DNA of 64,000 nucleotides from Physcia stellaris (GCA_018902385.1 JABSSW010000009.1:124001-188000), one strand, 5' to 3'. Shown: positions 1 to 12,120, numbered from the stretch's first letter. Program-made: numbers and translations. The notes: generated by a model from the sequence alone, not told the origin.

Positions 1-474
1 CGAATGAGCGATTCCGGCGCATTGGTCCATTATTTCGTTCCAAGCAGTGGCTTTTCGGCGCCAGTGTTCTAGACCAGCACTGAGCATGAGGCTGCTAAAA
101 TCTGACAGCCTTGGCCAAGCTAGCGGACTAATCAGCTACTCGCAGCCTGCAACGGTGTGCTGCTTTGCCATCAGCCACTCGCCGCCTTGCCCTCTCGCGG
201 AATGTTTGGCCTCGTGATCACAATTCTTATGATTTACAAGAGTATTAAGGGATTGTCAAACTCCTTCTGGGCTGTGGGTATCTTTCCTCATTCCCCCAAC
301 TATCTTTCTTCCATTCCTCCCATAGGTAGATTGTTTTCTCCACTCGGTATATATATCATATCCTGCCTTTGGTAAGTATTCTTGCTGCATCCTTTGTTCA
401 CCTGGTATCCTTTCCTCCACATTCTCGTGTTTTAATAAAGTCCATCACCCATCAAGGCTTTAGGAACGCGCAAT
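1..474. other. Leader spacer before the first gene
   Basis: No coding region is visible. A TATA-like run (TATATATAT) lies near 347-356, about 120 nt before the ATG of the oxidoreductase gene, and may be part of its promoter. The short open frames here have no coding character. Confidence 0.4.
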
Positions 475-2916
475 ATGTTAGATCTACCATCGGCATGGGA
501 CGCTTGCGTCGACGACCGCATACGCATCATCAGGGACAAACTAAGCGACATTGGCTTCGCGAAGGAAGTTCCAGGCCTCAAGGCCGTCCTTGATGACTAC
601 CTCAATCCCGAAATTGATACCACCAAAGTCGACTTTCACCGTGGCCTCCTCAAGGTATTCAAAGACTCCGAAACCGACTACACATACTCAACTCTCTTGA
701 ACAATTACTCGGAGGATGAAAAGTCAAGACTTCAGCGATTTGTCAACGGCGATGATCCTGGTAAGATCAGCAAGGGCTTCGTCATGGGCCCTAGCTTGGG
801 CGCCCGGGAAGAGATGAATATCATGCACGAGGCAGAAAGGGTCGCGATCTCTGCTGCTGGCATAGTCCATGTTGATGGCCTGAGCAGTGATGAATTAATG
901 GAGAAAGATTCACACTTTCACAAGTTCGTACATGCGTTGGCTGATTTCTTCCATATACACAAACACGAGGACGCTATCACGGTAAGTGCCCTGCACGAAA
1001 GTAGATAGACACTCTAAGATCCGACTAGGTTTACAAGGATGCTCATTTCCAGAATTGGGGTCTCAACATCCAGAACAAGCCCCTATACACTTGCATCCCA
1101 ACTACTGTCAAGAGTGTGGTGAGGATCGTAAAATTTGCAAAAGAAAACGATCTGAGCGTACGATGTGCTGGCTTCCGTGAGTGTTCCTACTGGAATGTCT
1201 GAAACTGCGCTCACGATTGCGCTACAGGTCACTCATGGTCGCCATTGTTTGGCAAAGACGGGCAAATTCTGATATCACTCCTCAATCTACACACCGCAAC
1301 TCATCTGCCCAACACCACTGCTTTACCTCTTCCGGAGTCAAAGCCTACAGAACTGGAAACCATCGACATAGCGCCAGGCACAGCACGTGTGAAAGGGAAC
1401 ACTCTTGTTAGAGTGGGTGCAGCTGTCACGAACGAGCGTCTTAGACGCTGGTGTGTGGAGAACAAGAAAGTCACGCTACCTATTAATGTCATCATGGTCG
1501 AGATTACCCTTGGCGGAAGCAATGCGCCCATATGTCATGGCTCCGGCCGCCGTCATCAAACACTCAGCGATCTTGTCCGTGCCATCGAATATGTAGACGC
1601 TAACGGCGTTCTCCGGACCGTCTCAAAGCCCGAGCATCTTCGTGCAGCAGCTGGTTGCTTCGGTCTCATGGGTGTCGTCACTCATCTCACTCTCGAGCTG
1701 TCACCTATGACCTACGCGAATATGGTTCCTGAAAAAATTCCAGTCATGAAAGCTGTACCCCCTCCACCAGGCATGCCTGACTCTGCAATCCCAAGAGCCC
1801 TCTTCATCGAGCGTACGCCGGAGGAGAAAGCTGCGGACCAAGCGCTTTTCGAAAAGCGAGCAAGTGACGACTTTTACAGCGAATGGTTCTGGTTTCCTTT
1901 CAGCGATTTCAGCTGGTGAGCACTTTGAGACGTCTACATCCCAATTGAGTAACGTTAATCCTGAAATTTGAATAGGGTGAACTGCTGGTCTGACACGCCC
2001 GACCCACACGACGCAAAACCCTTTCCGGACGACCTCCATATCTTCCTCGCTTTCGTGCAGACCTTCACCATGAACGTCCTGCAGATGACGCCCCTCCTCG
2101 ACGGCCTGATTCGTGCCACGCATCTCAACGAAGCCGCCGTAACCCTCATCTCCCGCGCCGCTATGTTCGCTCTCCCAGACAAACCAGTCAAGACTTTCCT
2201 CACCGATGCGCTTCACTTCCAACGGTCTATTCAGAATGTTCGGTAGGTCTTTTCGGAGCTCTTTCTGTCCTTCTAAGAGTGACACCTCTCAAGTCCCAAA
2301 TTGGTAATCCGTGAATGCGAATGCTGACCTCTACTCCAGCGTTCGAGACTTAGAGATCGAGATGCCCCTCCTCCCCAAAAAAGACCAGCCCAACCGCCCA
2401 GACTACACGCTCGTGCAAAAAGCCTGGTGGGACGCCATCCTGACGGTCTACAAGCACAGCAGCACCTGCCCCATGCGCATGCCCCTCGAGATGCGCATCA
2501 TGGGCGGCAGCGACATCATCATGGCGCCCCAGCGCGGCAACACGCTCGGCACCTGCGCCATCGAGATCTTAACCCTCTACTCGGCACGTGATCTGTGGCA
2601 TCCGTTCGCGCAGGAGGTTTTGGATGGGTGGATGAAGTTGCGCGAGGGCGTTGAGGGGGGATTGAACATTCGGCCGCATTGGGCGAAGGAGTGGAAGGGG
2701 TTCCAGGTGGATGGGAGGGAGTGGGGGGAGCTGTTGAGGGAGGTGGTGTATAAGCGCGAGATTGAGGAGTTTATGGCTGTGTTGGATGGGGTGGGGAGGG
2801 AGCATGGGTGGACGCGAGACGATTTGAAGGCGAGGTTTGGGAATGAGCTTCTTGATGGGTTGTTTTTTGGGGATGGGGGTAAGGGAGGGGCGCGCGGTAT
2901 GGATGGGAAGTCGTAG
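475..2916 (+). CDS. FAD-linked oxidoreductase, sugar-1,4-lactone oxidase (ALO/GULO) type
   Basis: Five exons (475-981, 1029-1176, 1228-1915, 1976-2242, 2340-2916) join without a frame error into 728 aa. All four introns have GT-AG borders. The joined product carries the FAD_binding_4 signature: GFRHSW at about residues 217-222, and a GGSNAPICHGSG segment at about 314-325 where this fold contacts the flavin pyrophosphate. The C-terminal half resembles the ALO domain (STCPMRMPLEMR), including an HWAK motif at about 650-653, as in D-arabinono-1,4-lactone and L-gulonolactone oxidases. Those enzymes oxidise aldonolactones with O2 and release H2O2. The first about 170 residues are an extension absent from classical ALO (about 530-590 aa), and I see no domain in it. 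No signal peptide is evident. The substrate is not determinable; a role in secondary metabolism is as possible as ascorbate-analogue synthesis. Fold assignment is firm, specificity is not. Confidence 0.85.
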
Positions 2917-4820
2917 ATAGGGTTGTCTGAGGATCAAAGGTCATAGGCCTGTAGGTGGAATGGGGTGGTTTGTAAGCCATCATGAGAGTGCCTTGTGGTA
3001 CTTACCTTAATTCATCCGTTTCCGCGTGGAGGGTTTTTGGGGCCTAATGACCGGGCACGCTAAGGTACTACAATGCATAGCTGGAATCTTCGAGCACGAC
3101 TGCTGTCTATCCCGTGCTGTGGCATGGCACCTTTGTCAGGAATTAGCACGAAACTGATTTCGGTTTACTCAAAGCTTTGAAGATTGTCACCCGCTTGGCC
3201 GGCTCCGAACTAGCACTTTTACCACGTCCCAAGGCCTCCAAGTACACAATTGATGAAAATCGCCACTGCTATTAACAGCGTGCTTGAGTACAAAAGAGAA
3301 GATCGAAAGATGCTCGAAAACGAATATCCTGTCGACCATCATGTGGTGTTTCCATCATAGCATTCGCAGTTCCCCGTTTTCAATGTCGATTATTTTATCC
3401 GTTTTTCGAAGTTTTACATTATTTATCATGATCAAGGGATTCAACCAGGTTGGCATCTCTAGACTATCAGGCGACCGCTCGATGGGGATTTTGATGGTTG
3501 AAGTGAAGCTGAGCTTACAGCCTGGTCATTGTTTTCGTTTTCATCTTTGGCTCTATTTTCGTCTTCGTCTTCGTCTTCATTGCCAATCTTCGACTTCATC
3601 TTCAATCTCCAATCTCCACCTACATCCCCATCCTCAGAGCAACATGAAACATTCCCGGCTCCGCGAGTATCTCGAACCGAATATCCACCACCACCAATCA
3701 TGGACACCCGCAGCTGGAGCTTAATCTATCAGTCGTGGGTCAGGGCTTTTGAGTGAGAGCCGCGTCACTTGTAAATCGTATTTTCCTCCCTGCGCCGAAC
3801 GCGAAGAAAAAGATTCAATATGCGAGAATGATGCTGACGTGAACATCATTCGACGATGCTCCAGACCCCACGAGCGGAAATGGGGTGGGGCTTAGCAACC
3901 CACTTTGCGCTGAAACTGGGCGCGAGCACATAGTAGACGATTCTCTGCAACCCATGTCGTTCACGTCTCTTGTTCCGAGATCATGTCGCCGTTTCCAGGT
4001 CACTCGAATTCTCTCACGTCGTTATACCCACCTAGTTTACTCCGAATTGATCCACCGTTCCAATCCGTGTAGCTCCCTCTCGAGCTCCTCAAGGAAGCCA
4101 GTCTCGTTTTCTTCAAGCGAATTCGAAGGACAGGTGTGGGGAAAATACAATCACCTTACGAGTAGAAAAGCGATCTGAAAGTAAGGACTACGGAGATTAC
4201 CCAGAGATGTATTTCTTTTTTTGGTGATGTGAGATAGATGGAGTAGATTGGAAAGGGATTGATGATGGCACATGCTCTTGTTGCGGACGGATTCACAGAT
4301 TGTACATAATCGGTCTTGATATGTCTATTCCTTGCTTTTGCGTCCGCCTCCCAGATTCGCAGCTTGATTTTGGTCGTGTGGCAGAGTAGATTCTAGGCTT
4401 GGATGATGGAGCGTTGTGAAAATCGTCCGTATTCGGAATCGAGACGCTGTATATCAATTATTCCGTACGCGGAGAATTCGAGACATTAGGCTTGATCGAT
4501 CCCGGTACTTCCAGGGATACTGTATGTCTGGAAGGTATCGTATGAGATATCGAGTAAAGAGAGGGGTCTTTTATACCGTGTTCTCCAAATCCTTAAAAAG
4601 TCTCGAGGAGTCCAGATGTGACTAGTGGATCCAATCAGCTCGGATGATCTCATCATAGGATGGTGGTCGATTTGATATACGCCGTTCCAGCATTGGAACC
4701 CCGACAAGAAGCATTCGCCTTTGCCCCGTACGATAGTCCACAGAACAGGTCACAAGAACAAAGCTGAAGCCTCACTCACCCGCTCAAAAATGTGACACCC
4801 TAAATGATGGCCCTCCTCCC
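2917..4820. other. Intergenic spacer, no supported gene
   Basis: It holds only short overlapping open frames in several phases, without coherent composition or splice sites. The stretch at about 3535-3620 is a CT/TC-rich low-complexity run (repeated TCTTCGTC-like units). It lies between the 3' ends of two convergent genes. Confidence 0.4.
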
Positions 4821-6002
4821 TCATCGAGGAGAACGCATCGTTGGCAACTCCTGCGGCCTACGCGGCTCCTGCATCGGAAGTTCGAACTGCGCACCTTCAT
4901 TATTCAACTCCGAAATCTTTTCCTTTCTGGTATTGTCCAGCTCACTGGGCTTCGGGGCATCCGGACCCTCCCTCGTGTTTTCGAGCTCACTGGGTGGAAA
5001 GCCATGGTTTTGGTGGGAAGGTTGCGAAGGCGACGCGGGGGCTTCAATGCGGTCTTTATCACCCGCGGATTTGGGATGAGATTGGCGTCTTCTCCACCAA
5101 AAGATCAGAGCGATAGCTCCCAATAGAGCAACACCACCGACGACGCCAACACCGATTCCGACCTTCATTGGCGTGTTGCTGGGTGCCGATGGTGGGGGAT
5201 ACTGCTTTCCGTGGCTGACGCTGACGCTCCAGTTGCAGAGCTCGAAGTACTCGTCGGAGTAGTGGAATGAGTCTGCAGGGAACTTGACCGGCTGCTAAGA
5301 AATGATGATGATGATGAAGATGAGACGCTCGTCCTTTGAGCAGACGACGAAGTCTGTGAAGCCGAGCGTTGCGATGAAATGCCTGACGATGAATCTACTA
5401 CCGGTGCGAAAGTGGCTGTCGTAGGTGCCGCTAAACCATAGGTAGTGCTCTTCCCAATGCTAATGGTTGTCTCTGCTGTTTGATTGCCGAACGAGAGTAT
5501 TTTCCCCTTATCTGGGAAGCATTTACCACCATCGGTGCATGGGTCTCCAAAGCAACAAAAGGACCCGTCCTGTGGCGAGCTCTTGTCGCATGGTATCATA
5601 ATGCGACCGTCTGGCATCATTAACAGACAATTCTTCCTCTCAGTGTCCACGAACAAGTGACTTACAAGAGCCGCCATTGGGAGTTTCTCCTATGCAGAAT
5701 TGAGGACAGTGGGAACTCTTCCATGACCTGTCGGTGCAACTGCCTCTTACAAAAGCAGGGTCTTGTTTCGTCAAGTCAGAGGTGTTTTGGGAAGAGCATA
5801 TCCCGCTGTCCAGACACACAAAGTACGGTCCGCAGCAGACTGAATGGGAAGCTGAAGGATCGCACGGAAAATCGCTATCCATCACTTTTCCATCGTAGTC
5901 GTAGCAGGTAGATTCTGCGGTGAGGCCATTGACGAGTGCTTTCCATTGCAGATTCGACAACAGTATACAAACGAAACCAAGAAGTCTGTTATTAGGAAAC
6001 AT
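4821..6002 (-). CDS. Cys-rich, Ser/Thr-rich single-pass surface protein (wall-sensor-like architecture), apparent frameshift
   Basis: It starts at the ATG at 6002-6000, with a hydrophobic N-terminus that looks like a signal peptide. One canonical intron (5665-5611, 55 nt) joins ...ETPNGGSY to GRIMIPCDK... The ectodomain has regularly spaced cysteines (CYDYDGK, SVCCGP, GICSSQ, SCTDRSW, FCCFGDPC). Then come a long Ser/Thr stalk, a membrane segment (VGIGVGVVGGVALLGAIALI), a basic stop-transfer WWRRR and a cytosolic tail of about 80 residues. This is the layout of Wsc/Mid2-like stress sensors and many uncharacterised ascomycete surface proteins; I do not recognise a named domain. The stalk and the membrane segment are in different frames. 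One extra base in the G5 run at 5194-5198 makes the frame continuous (375 aa). A second intron is less likely because no good donor is in phase. Confidence 0.7.
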
Positions 6003-7286
6003 CTCGCGACTACGTCCGACCGAATTACTACGAGCACTCCAACACCAGAAGTTGTTATAATGTTTCTAGCGCAAATGATAGTATTTTGCCGGCTTGGACC
6101 CCCTGGCGAAACCTTTGATCAATAATCAAGAAATGTGGTCTCGAGGGGTTGAGAGAAGCTTTATGTCGGGTAGTAGCGTGAGCGGCGATTCTGCCAGCTT
6201 GAATCGTCTCGTTTCAACTGCGTCTCATAACCGGGCAGCTAATGAAGTCTAGGCAATTATCTAGCGTACTTCGACCCGAAAGAACCATTGAGGAACGCGT
6301 TGTGCCGTAATGCGGCTACATACCACTGACCAGTAGTGACGGTGCTGTTAGTGAAGTTCAAACTCAGCCTTCGGCTCCTCACGTAACAAAGCTTGCTTGT
6401 TATCAACTGCCACGTTCTCGCTGGCTGGTTCGGCTGGGTAGTGGTAAAGCGTCCGGTTCATCAATCTAAATTGTCCGCCTCAAGCCTCGCGGGCTCAGCC
6501 ACCACGCGGCGTCTTGCTGTCCCGAAGATGGCGTATCGACAACATGGCACTCGATGACCATAACGATAACAGGTCAGCTTCTAGGCGCGGTGGGATTTCT
6601 GACAACTCATCTCCGTAGGGCGCTCAGGTGCTCAATGTATTGAATATCTAGACTTTCGTATCTTTGGCTCGCGATGTTGTCATTGAATGGTTGATATATC
6701 TCATATTTGTTAGACACTCGAACCAACCTCGTGTGGGGTCCGTTGTGCGGCTGTAAAGAGAAGCAAATGCGACGACAAGACGGACAGCGACGACGAGCCA
6801 GCGACTCGGTAGCTCGAATATTAATGATGGGGCTCAGCAAGTCGGAAATTGCACCCTCGGCTATTTCTGCCTTTCAGACGATCCGGACAAATTCCGGCCC
6901 GAAGATTCCTCATCACAATTCCCCTCTAACGCCTAGCGACTTTCGATTAGAACGGGACTCATCGCCATTGGTAGTATTCCTTAATAGCGAGTCGTTCGCT
7001 CCGGGTACGAAGAGCTCCCAATAGTTGTACCCGGAGTGGGGAACTCGCGATTACTCGATCCATGCAGAGGCTATGCCAACTAAAGTTCGAGATTACCTAC
7101 CAACTCATCTTTTCCGTCATGGTGCAATCACTGTAGACGAAGATATATAACTCCCACAAGAACGCTCACTCTTTCAGAGCATTCTGATCACTTCCTCTTT
7201 GCATCCTCCCAAACTTGCCATTTCCCGTATTCACCTTATTCAGATCTCCATCTATTTCCCCTTACCAACCACTAATTCCTCTCACC
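6003..7286. other. Divergent intergenic spacer
   Basis: This spacer separates the divergent surface-protein gene (-) and peroxiredoxin-like gene (+), so it should hold both promoters. A TATA-like GATATATAAC occurs near 7142-7151, about 140 nt before the downstream ATG. No coding region is supported. Confidence 0.4.
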
Positions 7287-7975
7287 ATGGACAAACTCCA
7301 AGAATACATGACCCTAAAATCCCAATCCGACTTCCTCTTCGTCGTTTGTCCGCATCTCCCCCTTCCCCCCCCCTCAAAACCCCCCATCCACTAACCCATC
7401 CCCTCCAGTCTACCGCGGCAACTGGTGTCCCTTCTGCATATCCTACCTCAAAAGCCTGCAATCCCTGACCCCCTCCATCACCGCCGCCGGCGGCACCCCA
7501 CTCACCATAAGCGCCGAGCCGGCCGCGAACGTGGAAAAGTCGCGCGCAGCGAGCGGCTACACCGGCGCCGCCATCTCGGACCCGGACAACTTCATCGCGG
7601 CCAAGATGCGCGAGCGCGGCTCCGTCGACGTCGCCGTCACGGCTAAGAACGGCTATCCGCACGGCTTGGCGCAGCCTGCCATCTTGATCATTCGCAAGGA
7701 TGGGGAGGTGCTGTATTCGTGGGCCATTGAGCCCAAAACGGTATGTATGGTGGCGAGCCCTGTTTTTGCGTGGTTTTCTGGAGTGAGTGAGTGAGTGGTT
7801 TCGCTGATTTGATGATGATGGGCAGATGAATCTGGGTGGTGCGACTGGTCGTCCGGTGTTGAGTGAGGTTTTTGAGAATACCATGGCTAAGCTGCAGGGC
7901 CAGCCGCAGAGTCAGGAGTTCAAGCCGCGGCAGACGTCCATTGGGGCCTTGCTCAAGGAAAAGATCTTCGGGTAG
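7287..7975 (+). CDS. Thioredoxin-fold AhpC/TSA (peroxiredoxin-like) protein
   Basis: Three exons (7287-7347, 7409-7740, 7826-7975) give 180 aa. The first splice rebuilds FVVFYRGNWCPFC, with the CPFC (CxxC) centre at residues 27-30 right after the first beta strand. This is the usual place for the active site of AhpC/TSA and redoxin-like proteins. Later segments fit the fold: LTISAEP, then PAILIIRKDGEVLYSWAIEP as the conserved strand-turn-strand. The first donor (GTCCGC) is unusual, but the joined sequence argues strongly for it. The third exon (MNLGGATGRP to the end) is short and ends in ALLKEKIFG. Length is typical for small fungal AhpC/TSA-like oxidoreductases. It probably reduces peroxides or disulfides in the cytosol. 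No targeting signal is seen. Whether it is a true peroxidase or a general disulfide reductase cannot be told. Confidence 0.8.
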
Positions 7976-8521
7976 AGACCTGTAGTGGAGTTCGAGGTGA
8001 GGACGCGGCACTTCTCGGGGGGCTCACGTGAATGGAGAATGATGTTGGCTGGTCATTTGGGGTTGAGATGATGGCATACACACAGGCTCTTGTAATGCTG
8101 TGTACATATGGTAAAATTGGTCTCTGAAAGGGCTTGGAACAGTCCTCGTTCTCGAGTCTTGGCCTCTACTTTCATCTCTCGGTCTCTGGGTTCCTTCTCA
8201 GACGCCTGTCTTCGGATTAGCAGGTCATATCATCTCAATGTTCAGGACTCTTCATTTGCTCGTCATAATAGAGATCGATTATCAGAATGCTTTGATCAGG
8301 GTGTTGGAGCGATTGCTGCATAGGAAAACTCTATTTTGCATACAGTGAGCAAAGAGCCGTTCTCCTTCTCTAGCTCTAGGATCCTTGCATTGTGTCACAG
8401 ACATGGATGAGGTCATAACACTTTTCGGTGTTACCCTACTTTTTCCGACTGCTAGCGTAACAGGGATCAATGTGTTGTTGTGTTATTGTGTTTTAGATGC
8501 TTGTCTTGTCATTCACGAATA

Positions 8522-8650
8522 CTTCATCTCTTAATCCGTCATCTCTTAATCCTTCATCTCGTAATCCTTCATCTCCTAATCCTTCGTTCACGAATCCTGC
8601 TTCTCTGAATCCTTCATCTCGTAACCCTCCATCTCTTAATCCATCTCTGC
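8522..8650 (+). repeat. Imperfect 15-bp tandem repeat before the oxalate decarboxylase
   Basis: About eight to nine units of a 15-bp motif resembling CTTCATCTCTTAATC follow one another with point differences. They lie 50-180 bp before the likely start ATG at 8701. In the frame of that gene they would encode SSLNPS/SSRNPS-type pentapeptide repeats, and an ATG at 8497 keeps that frame open. The repeat is therefore either 5' UTR/promoter or an odd N-terminal extension. Confidence 0.7.
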
Positions 8651-8700
8651 AGGCTTACCTCTCTCCCCTACGTCTCCGCTATACGCCCGTAATCGAAACC

Positions 8701-10316
8701 ATGAAATCGACCATACTGTTGCTGCTCTCGAGCATCCTAATTGTTAGCATCACCACGGCTACCAACATCAAATCTACAGAAGCCCCCAAGCACCTCCGCC
8801 CCATCCTATCACGACGCCAAAGCTTCTCCCAAGGCGACCCCATAAACAGCAAAGGCGCCGGCGCTCCCATCTCCGGTAAGCCTTCTCCCCCCTCCCCCAA
8901 AACAAAATCCCCCAAGATCTCATCCGAGCCCCAACACAGGCGGAACGAACCCGGCACTCGACCAGCAAAACCCGGACAACCTCGGCGCGCAGAGCACAGA
9001 CAGCGGGACGGTCCCGAATCTGAAATGGAGTTTCTCGGACTCGAGGACTAGACTGTTTGCGGGGGGTTGGGTGCGGGAGCAGGTGGTGACGGATTTGCCG
9101 GCGAGTAGGGATATTGCTGGTGCGCAGCTGCATCTTAGGAAGGGGCTTTGAGGGAGATGCATTGGCATCGCGTGGTAAGTGTATTTTTCTTCAAGTTGGA
9201 TTGATGAGGAAACTGATGATTAGCGGGGTAGGCGGAGTGGGGTTTTGTTTACAATGGTTCTGTGCGGATTGCGGTTGTGGATGATGGAGGGGAAAACCAG
9301 GTTGATGTCCTTGGTGTGGGCGATATCTGGTATATTCCAAAGGGGCAGGCGCACACGTTCCAAGGTTCGACAGTCCGGTCGCGGATCTTCGGAAGAGTTG
9401 CTGATCAGTTAGGTCTTGAGGATCAGAATGAGGTTCTTTTGGCCTTTGATGATGGTGAGTATCCTTCAAAGCCGAGAAATGCTCCCAGCACTGACAGATT
9501 CACAGGGGATTTCGATGCGACTGGGTACCTTACCCCCGAAAACTTTGATTCTACTGCTGACGAAATTAATAGAACCACATTCAATGTCGACGACTGGATA
9601 GCCCACACCCCCAAGTCGGTTCTGGCCAAGAACTTCGGCGTCAACGAATCAATCTTCGATACCGTCCCCACTCCAGATCCATACATCGTAAAAGCGAACG
9701 TGAGTCAAGAAAACGTAACAAGTCCGTACGGCAAGCTCGAAGGGAACAGCTCATACGTCTACCACCTGTCCAAAAAGCCCGTGTCCCGTGCGCCAGGCGG
9801 TGGCGGTACAGTGGCAATAGTCGATTCTCGCAATTTCCCCGTTGCAACCACAATCGCTGCTGCGGTAGTCACACTGGAGCCGCATGGACTCAGGGAGCTG
9901 CATTGGCATCCGAATGTATGCTTCTCGTCCTCCTCTATGATATGATATGCGTTCTAGCTGATACCACGTGCATTTAGGCAGAAGAATGGCTCTACTTCCA
10001 CAGAGGCGAGGCCCGCGCAACAGTTTTCCTGGGTGGTGCCACCGCGCGCACTTTCGACTTCAGGGCTGGTGATACGGCTGTGTTCCCGGATAACAGCGGT
10101 AAGCCTTGCTATTAGGAATCGGAATGTGTATGGTACTTACTGATGTGGACAGGCCACTACATCGAAAATACATCCGATACCGAGAAGCTGGTGTGGATAG
10201 AGCTTTACAAGAGCGATCGTGTGGTCGACGTTAGCTTGACGCAGTGGCTGGCGCTGACGCCTGCTGATATCGTGGCTTCGACGTTGAAGATCCCCTTTCG
10301 ATGGTTGTGCGGCTGA
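8701..10316 (+). CDS. Secreted bicupin oxalate decarboxylase, apparent frameshifts
   Basis: Exons are read as 8701-8875, 8940-9174, 9232-9364, 9413-9454, 9506-9915, 9978-10098 and 10153-10316. The N-terminus MKSTILLLLSSILIVSITTA is a clear signal peptide. Two cupin domains follow. The first has MHWHRVAEWGFVYNG plus a downstream HTFQG histidine; the second has LHWHPNAEEWLYFHRGEA. Together these are the Mn-binding His/His/Glu/His sets of OxdC enzymes, which split oxalate to formate and CO2 and can relieve oxalate or acid stress. Two frame breaks interrupt it. At the G run 9142-9145 the frame reaches TGA (9149-9151) just before MHWHRV; one more base restores it. Near 10292-10298 (CCCCTTT) one more base would carry the frame on to ...VVRLKKEKQVLIAAP and a stop at 10363. 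Intron 9365-9412 is in-frame and has a weak donor, but removing it gives the family-like HTFQGLED. Confidence 0.8.
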
Positions 10317-10674
10317 AGAAGGAGAAGCAGGTGTTGATTGCGGCGCCGGATATGAATCGGTGATTGCAGAGATGGTAAATTCCGCTGATCGGAATACGAT
10401 TTCCTCGAGATATGTCAACGATCTCATACGTCGCTGGAAAATAGCATTCAAATCATGGTAGTTGTGTGAGTCCTTGAATTACTAAACTTCTCTCGGCATC
10501 GGAAACATAATTAACATTCCCTCCTAGTCAGTGGTTTGCAGCTTTGCAGCAGATAGAATTGTTCGGAGAATGGCACGTCCATAGGACAACTTTGACCCAA
10601 TCTGGCGCATCATGTATAAAATTATAAGCCTAGTAGCGCCAACAGACAGTTGCCAAAATATGAAGACTAAAAAA

Positions 10675-10925
10675 TGCTCACATCCTGTATCCCATGGTCT
10701 GGTGTGATGCTATCTTGCCTCCCATGCATCGTAGTCGATGCATCCAATATGATAACACGCTTACCCGTGTTTGGCACAAAGCATATGAAGACGACATGAA
10801 GACAACATCATCTTGTGATTTCGCTTCAAGCCGGGTAATCGAAGATCTGTCGATGTATTCTAAATATCAGCATCACTTATTACCAGATCATAGGATAGTA
10901 GGTCCATCGTTTTTCAATTGAACAC
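10675..10925 (-). mobile_element. Small inverted-repeat element (MITE-like), copy 1
   Basis: One end reads TGCTCAC...ATCCCATGGTCTGGT (10675-10703). The other carries the inverse with two transitions (ACCAGATCATAGGAT, 10882-10896). The about 200-bp body matches, in reverse orientation, the element at 26.5-26.7 kb over most of its length, including GTGCCAAACACGGGT and GCATGGGAGGCAAGATAGCA. It has no coding capacity, so it would be non-autonomous. No convincing target-site duplication was found. Confidence 0.6.
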
Positions 10926-11211
10926 TCTTCGCTCAGACTTGGGGTTGTACAGACCAAGATATTGATGGGTTCATTGAACGGAAATTGCACGAAAGAAGCA
11001 GATCTAAACCGTGAAGATGATCATCAAACCCTGGCCCCACACAAAACCCTGCTATATGGTTAACTCCGTGCCTGAACCATGAGAGTTTGCTCGAATTAGA
11101 ATCTAGTCGAGCACTACTTTGCCTTCCAACACCTCCATCTTTTGAGCGTTTGGACCGGGACACGTAAGCAGACATCGAATATATAAAACCGCAGGTACGA
11201 ACTATAGGGGG

Positions 11212-12120
11212 TTTATTCTCTATCCGATTATTATCTGTCATTTACCTATCCGAGGTGATGGACTGCGCCACAGGCATCGGTATAATTGCGTGGACACGAA
11301 ATTGAGGCATTACCCGACCTCCACTGTCACAGACGCACATCTCGCGTCCTTTAGAACCGAGGATGGATCTGAGATTATACTCAAGTCCGGAGCCAATAAT
11401 CGAGAATGGCAGCTTGGGAATCTGAAGAGGGTTTTCGAGGGGCTTAACTCCTAGCCGAAGAGCGTGCCCAAGATCATGTCAATGAGGAGATGCTGCGCAG
11501 ACCATGTCAGGTGGTGCGATTGATTATTGTTTGTCAACGACGCCTACCTCCCTGATGGAAAAGTCAAATCAGAGGACTCATCGCTTCGATTCCATTGAAT
11601 TAAATTGCTCGCCATGCTCTTAACCGAAGACTGGTCCTTCCGATATTCCTGCCAAGATTGGGTAAGGTATTTTTGCAGCTTCCCAGCAATTTCCATTTTC
11701 CTACGTTCCACAATAATTTAGTGATCCTGATCTCATACGGGCTTTGAGAGGCTTTCAAAGCGCGCAGGGTGCTGTTTTTGTTCGGGAGAAGCCAGAGGAG
11801 CCAAGGTGTCCGACTGACCGCAGTTCTGAGGAGATCGCTGAAAACATGAGGAACTACTCTGTCATTGGCAGGACGAGTTCGAACTATCTGAGCGCCCAAG
11901 ACTCGACCTAGCAAGTGCCGTCGCAGTCGCTGAGCAGGCAAAGAAAGTCCAAAGATGTCGACGGATCAGTCATCTTCATAGCACTCTGCTTGGTAAGGGT
12001 CTGGTATTCCACCGCGAGTTCGGACACAGTAAGGATTGTGCTCTCCAAAAAATCGACCACTTTCGTCAGCTTAACCATGAGGAGAAGCTGCAAAGAGCGT
12101 TCGGTGATCAATCTCAATGA
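11212..12120 (+). pseudogene. Decayed protein-coding gene split over several frames
   Basis: Three long stop-poor stretches follow each other in different + frames and read like one protein. The first is open from 11212 to the TAG at 11450-11452 and includes HLASFRTEDGSEIILKSG and NNREWQLGNLKRVFEGL. The next, from 11451, has LAEERAQDHVNEEMLRRPCQ and is broken by TGA (11553) and TAA (11601) before continuing to LGKVFLQLPSNFHFPTFHNN. Further frames give DPDLIRALRGFQSAQGAVFV and then ELSERPRLDLASAVAVAEQA to a stop at 12118-12120. The composition (charged, few rare residues) is protein-like, and each switch is a one-base shift. I recognise no domain. At least three frameshifts and two nonsense codons make an intact product unlikely unless the assembly is poor here. 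Confidence 0.45.

Noticed and set aside
3284-3724. Plus-strand open frame of 146 codons
   Set aside because: Much of it is CT-rich low-complexity sequence read as Leu/Arg/Ser; there are no conserved features.
8497-8700. Upstream ATG as the true start of the oxalate decarboxylase
   Set aside because: It would place a repeat-derived peptide before a textbook signal peptide; the ATG at 8701 is preferred, though the extension is listed as a finding.
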